Assembly (NCBI RefSeq): GCF_025822245.1
Contig: NZ_JACKTL010000043.1
Span: forward strand, 248,001 to 312,000
DNA: 64,000 nucleotides
Source: Mycolicibacterium hodleri
GTDB taxonomy: Bacteria > Actinomycetota > Actinomycetes > Mycobacteriales > Mycobacteriaceae
Direction of reading: 5' to 3'
The notes under the pieces were generated by a model. That model was not told the origin of the DNA. It saw only the letters and a list, made by a program, of their open reading frames with translations, and made no database searches. Below are positions 63,198 through 64,000 of the stretch, one piece after another. The stretch's first letter is position 1; the number at the start of each line of letters is the position of its first letter. The translations under genes were made by a program, and so were the position numbers.

Positions 63198-64000
63198 ATG
63201 TTGATCCGACGAATTGCGCGTCCCATGCTGGCCACCACCTTCATCACCCGTGGTGTGGAAGCGCTCAAGAGCCCCAAACCTGCCGCCGACGCCGCCCGGC
63301 CCACCCTCGAAGGTCTCAGCAAGCTCCCGGATCCGGTCGGCCCCAACGTGCCGACGAACGCCGAGACCGTGGCGAAGGTGACCGCAGGCGTCCAGATCGG
63401 TGCGGGTCTGCTGCTCGCCTCCGGCAAGTTGCCGCGGCTGTCGTCGGCGGCGCTGGCCGTCAGCGTCGTCCCCGGCAGCCTCGGCAGCCACGCCTTCTGG
63501 AACGAGACCGACCCGGCCCGCAAGGCCGCCGAACGAAAGGCGCTCTTCGCCGACGTCGGCCTCATCGGCGGCCTCATCATCGCCTCCGTCGACACCGAGG
63601 GCCGGCCGTCGCTGGGCTGGCGCGGACGCCGGGCCGCGCGCAAGGTCGGCGAGCGCGTCACCAACGTCCTGCCGAGTGGGTCGGATGCCCCGAATGCCCT
63701 GATCGACCCCGAGCTCGTCGACAAGTGGGGCGAGGGGCTGCAGTCCGGGCTGCACGTAGGTGCCGAACGTGGGCGCGAACTGGCCCACGTCGCCTACGAG
63801 CGGGGTTCCGAGCTGGCCGACGTGGCACTGGAACGCGGTAGCGAATTGGCCGACGTGGCGCGCGACCGCGCACCCAAGCTGGCCAAGAAGGCGCGCAAGC
63901 GTGGCCTCGAGCTCGCCGAGCTCACCCAGGATCGCAGCACCGAGTTGGCCGACGTGGCGCAGAAGCGCGGCGCCAAGCTGGTCGACGTCGCCCGCGACCG
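63198..64000 (+). CDS. DoxX-family membrane protein with C-terminal 11-residue repeats (partial at 3' end)
   Basis: At least 267 residues; no stop before the window end. The N-terminal DoxX domain (about 1-145) has RPMLATTFITRGVEALKSP and three or four membrane helices (VQIGAGLLLASGKLP, ADVGLIGGLIIASVD). From about residue 176 a helix-forming repeat of 11 residues begins (consensus A-x-x-R-G-x-E-L-A-D-V). The DoxX family is linked to thiol/redox control in mycobacteria (with SodA and SseA). The repeat region is charged and presumably cytoplasmic. Confidence 0.85.
   Translation, partial: MLIRRIARPMLATTFITRGVEALKSPKPAADAARPTLEGLSKLPDPVGPNVPTNAETVAKVTAGVQIGAGLLLASGKLPRLSSAALAVSVVPGSLGSHAFWNETDPARKAAERKALFADVGLIGGLIIASVDTEGRPSLGWRGRRAARKVGERVTNVLPSGSDAPNALIDPELVDKWGEGLQSGLHVGAERGRELAHVAYERGSELADVALERGSELADVARDRAPKLAKKARKRGLELAELTQDRSTELADVAQKRGAKLVDVARD
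63757..64000 (+). repeat. Hendecad (11-residue, 33 bp) repeats in the DoxX-family gene
   Basis: At least seven units such as ERGRELAHVAY, ERGSELADVAL and ERGSELADVAR, then diverged units (RAPKLAKK, RGLELAEL, RSTELADV, RGAKLVDV), cut by the window end. In the DNA the recurring core is GAGCTGGCCGACGTGGC. Confidence 0.8.

Overview
The window is high-GC actinobacterial DNA and looks like a chromosomal segment of a Mycobacterium or Mycolicibacterium species. The evidence is a Ddn-like deazaflavin-dependent nitroreductase, a PknD-type Ser/Thr kinase with a beta-propeller sensor, a secreted cutinase, two small secreted CDGP-type proteins, a GT87 membrane glycosyltransferase, an AfsR/SARP-type giant regulator, many acyl/SDR oxidoreductases and many TetR regulators. 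I see no rRNA, tRNA, CRISPR array, prophage or intact insertion sequence.

Layout. 1-8.6 kb: Ddn-like protein, small secreted protein, a dienelactone-hydrolase-like protein lacking its nucleophile, an empty 1 kb stretch, the AfsR/SARP regulator and the PknD-like kinase. 9-14.2 kb: a leftward cluster with FAD-linked oxidase, double ABM-domain membrane protein, MFS exporter and guanine deaminase. 14.5-19.4 kb: envelope/secreted proteins and an orphan NarL-type histidine kinase. 19.4-25.3 kb: Tm-1-like/PEP-hydrolase-like pair, DUF3297, MerR/SDR pair, a frameshifted small membrane gene and a pair of paralogous envelope proteins behind a SigF-like promoter. 25.4-33.4 kb: esterase/TetR, WYL/VOC pair, second CDGP protein, a zeta-type toxin-antitoxin module, a Gly/Trp/Asn-rich secreted protein and a GH18-like protein. 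33.9-38.7 kb: a decay zone with an intact quinone-oxidoreductase-like gene, a TetR gene and a GT87 gene among four gene remnants (F420-dependent NADP reductase, LuxR regulator, P450, luciferase-like monooxygenase). 38.7-52.5 kb: CrtI-like oxidoreductase/TetR pair, HxlR, CsoR-like repressor, GDSL hydrolase, acyltransferase, SDRs, hemolysin III, Pro/Gly-rich secreted protein, acyl-CoA dehydrogenase and TspO. 52.7-57 kb: a complete polyamine-type ABC importer (ATPase, binding lipoprotein, two permeases). 57-64 kb: unknown GNAT-like protein, EamA exporter, a frameshifted thioesterase opposite a LysR gene, cutinase, xylulokinase and a DoxX-family protein with 11-residue repeats that runs off the window.

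Regulation is unusually legible. Many regulators sit divergent to a target with a clean palindrome between them. The most striking signal is a two-box promoter architecture (a GTCCCC-type palindrome about 36 bp from a GTCTG-N9-CAGAC box) shared by three separated genes: both CDGP secreted proteins and the GH18-like protein. This suggests an undescribed small regulon for extracytoplasmic proteins. A second recurring palindrome, TGCAAA-N3-TTTGCA, occurs upstream of two other envelope-protein genes, with a weaker copy nearby.

Gene decay is the other theme. At least six genes are broken by small frameshifts or truncation, mostly between 35 and 39 kb.
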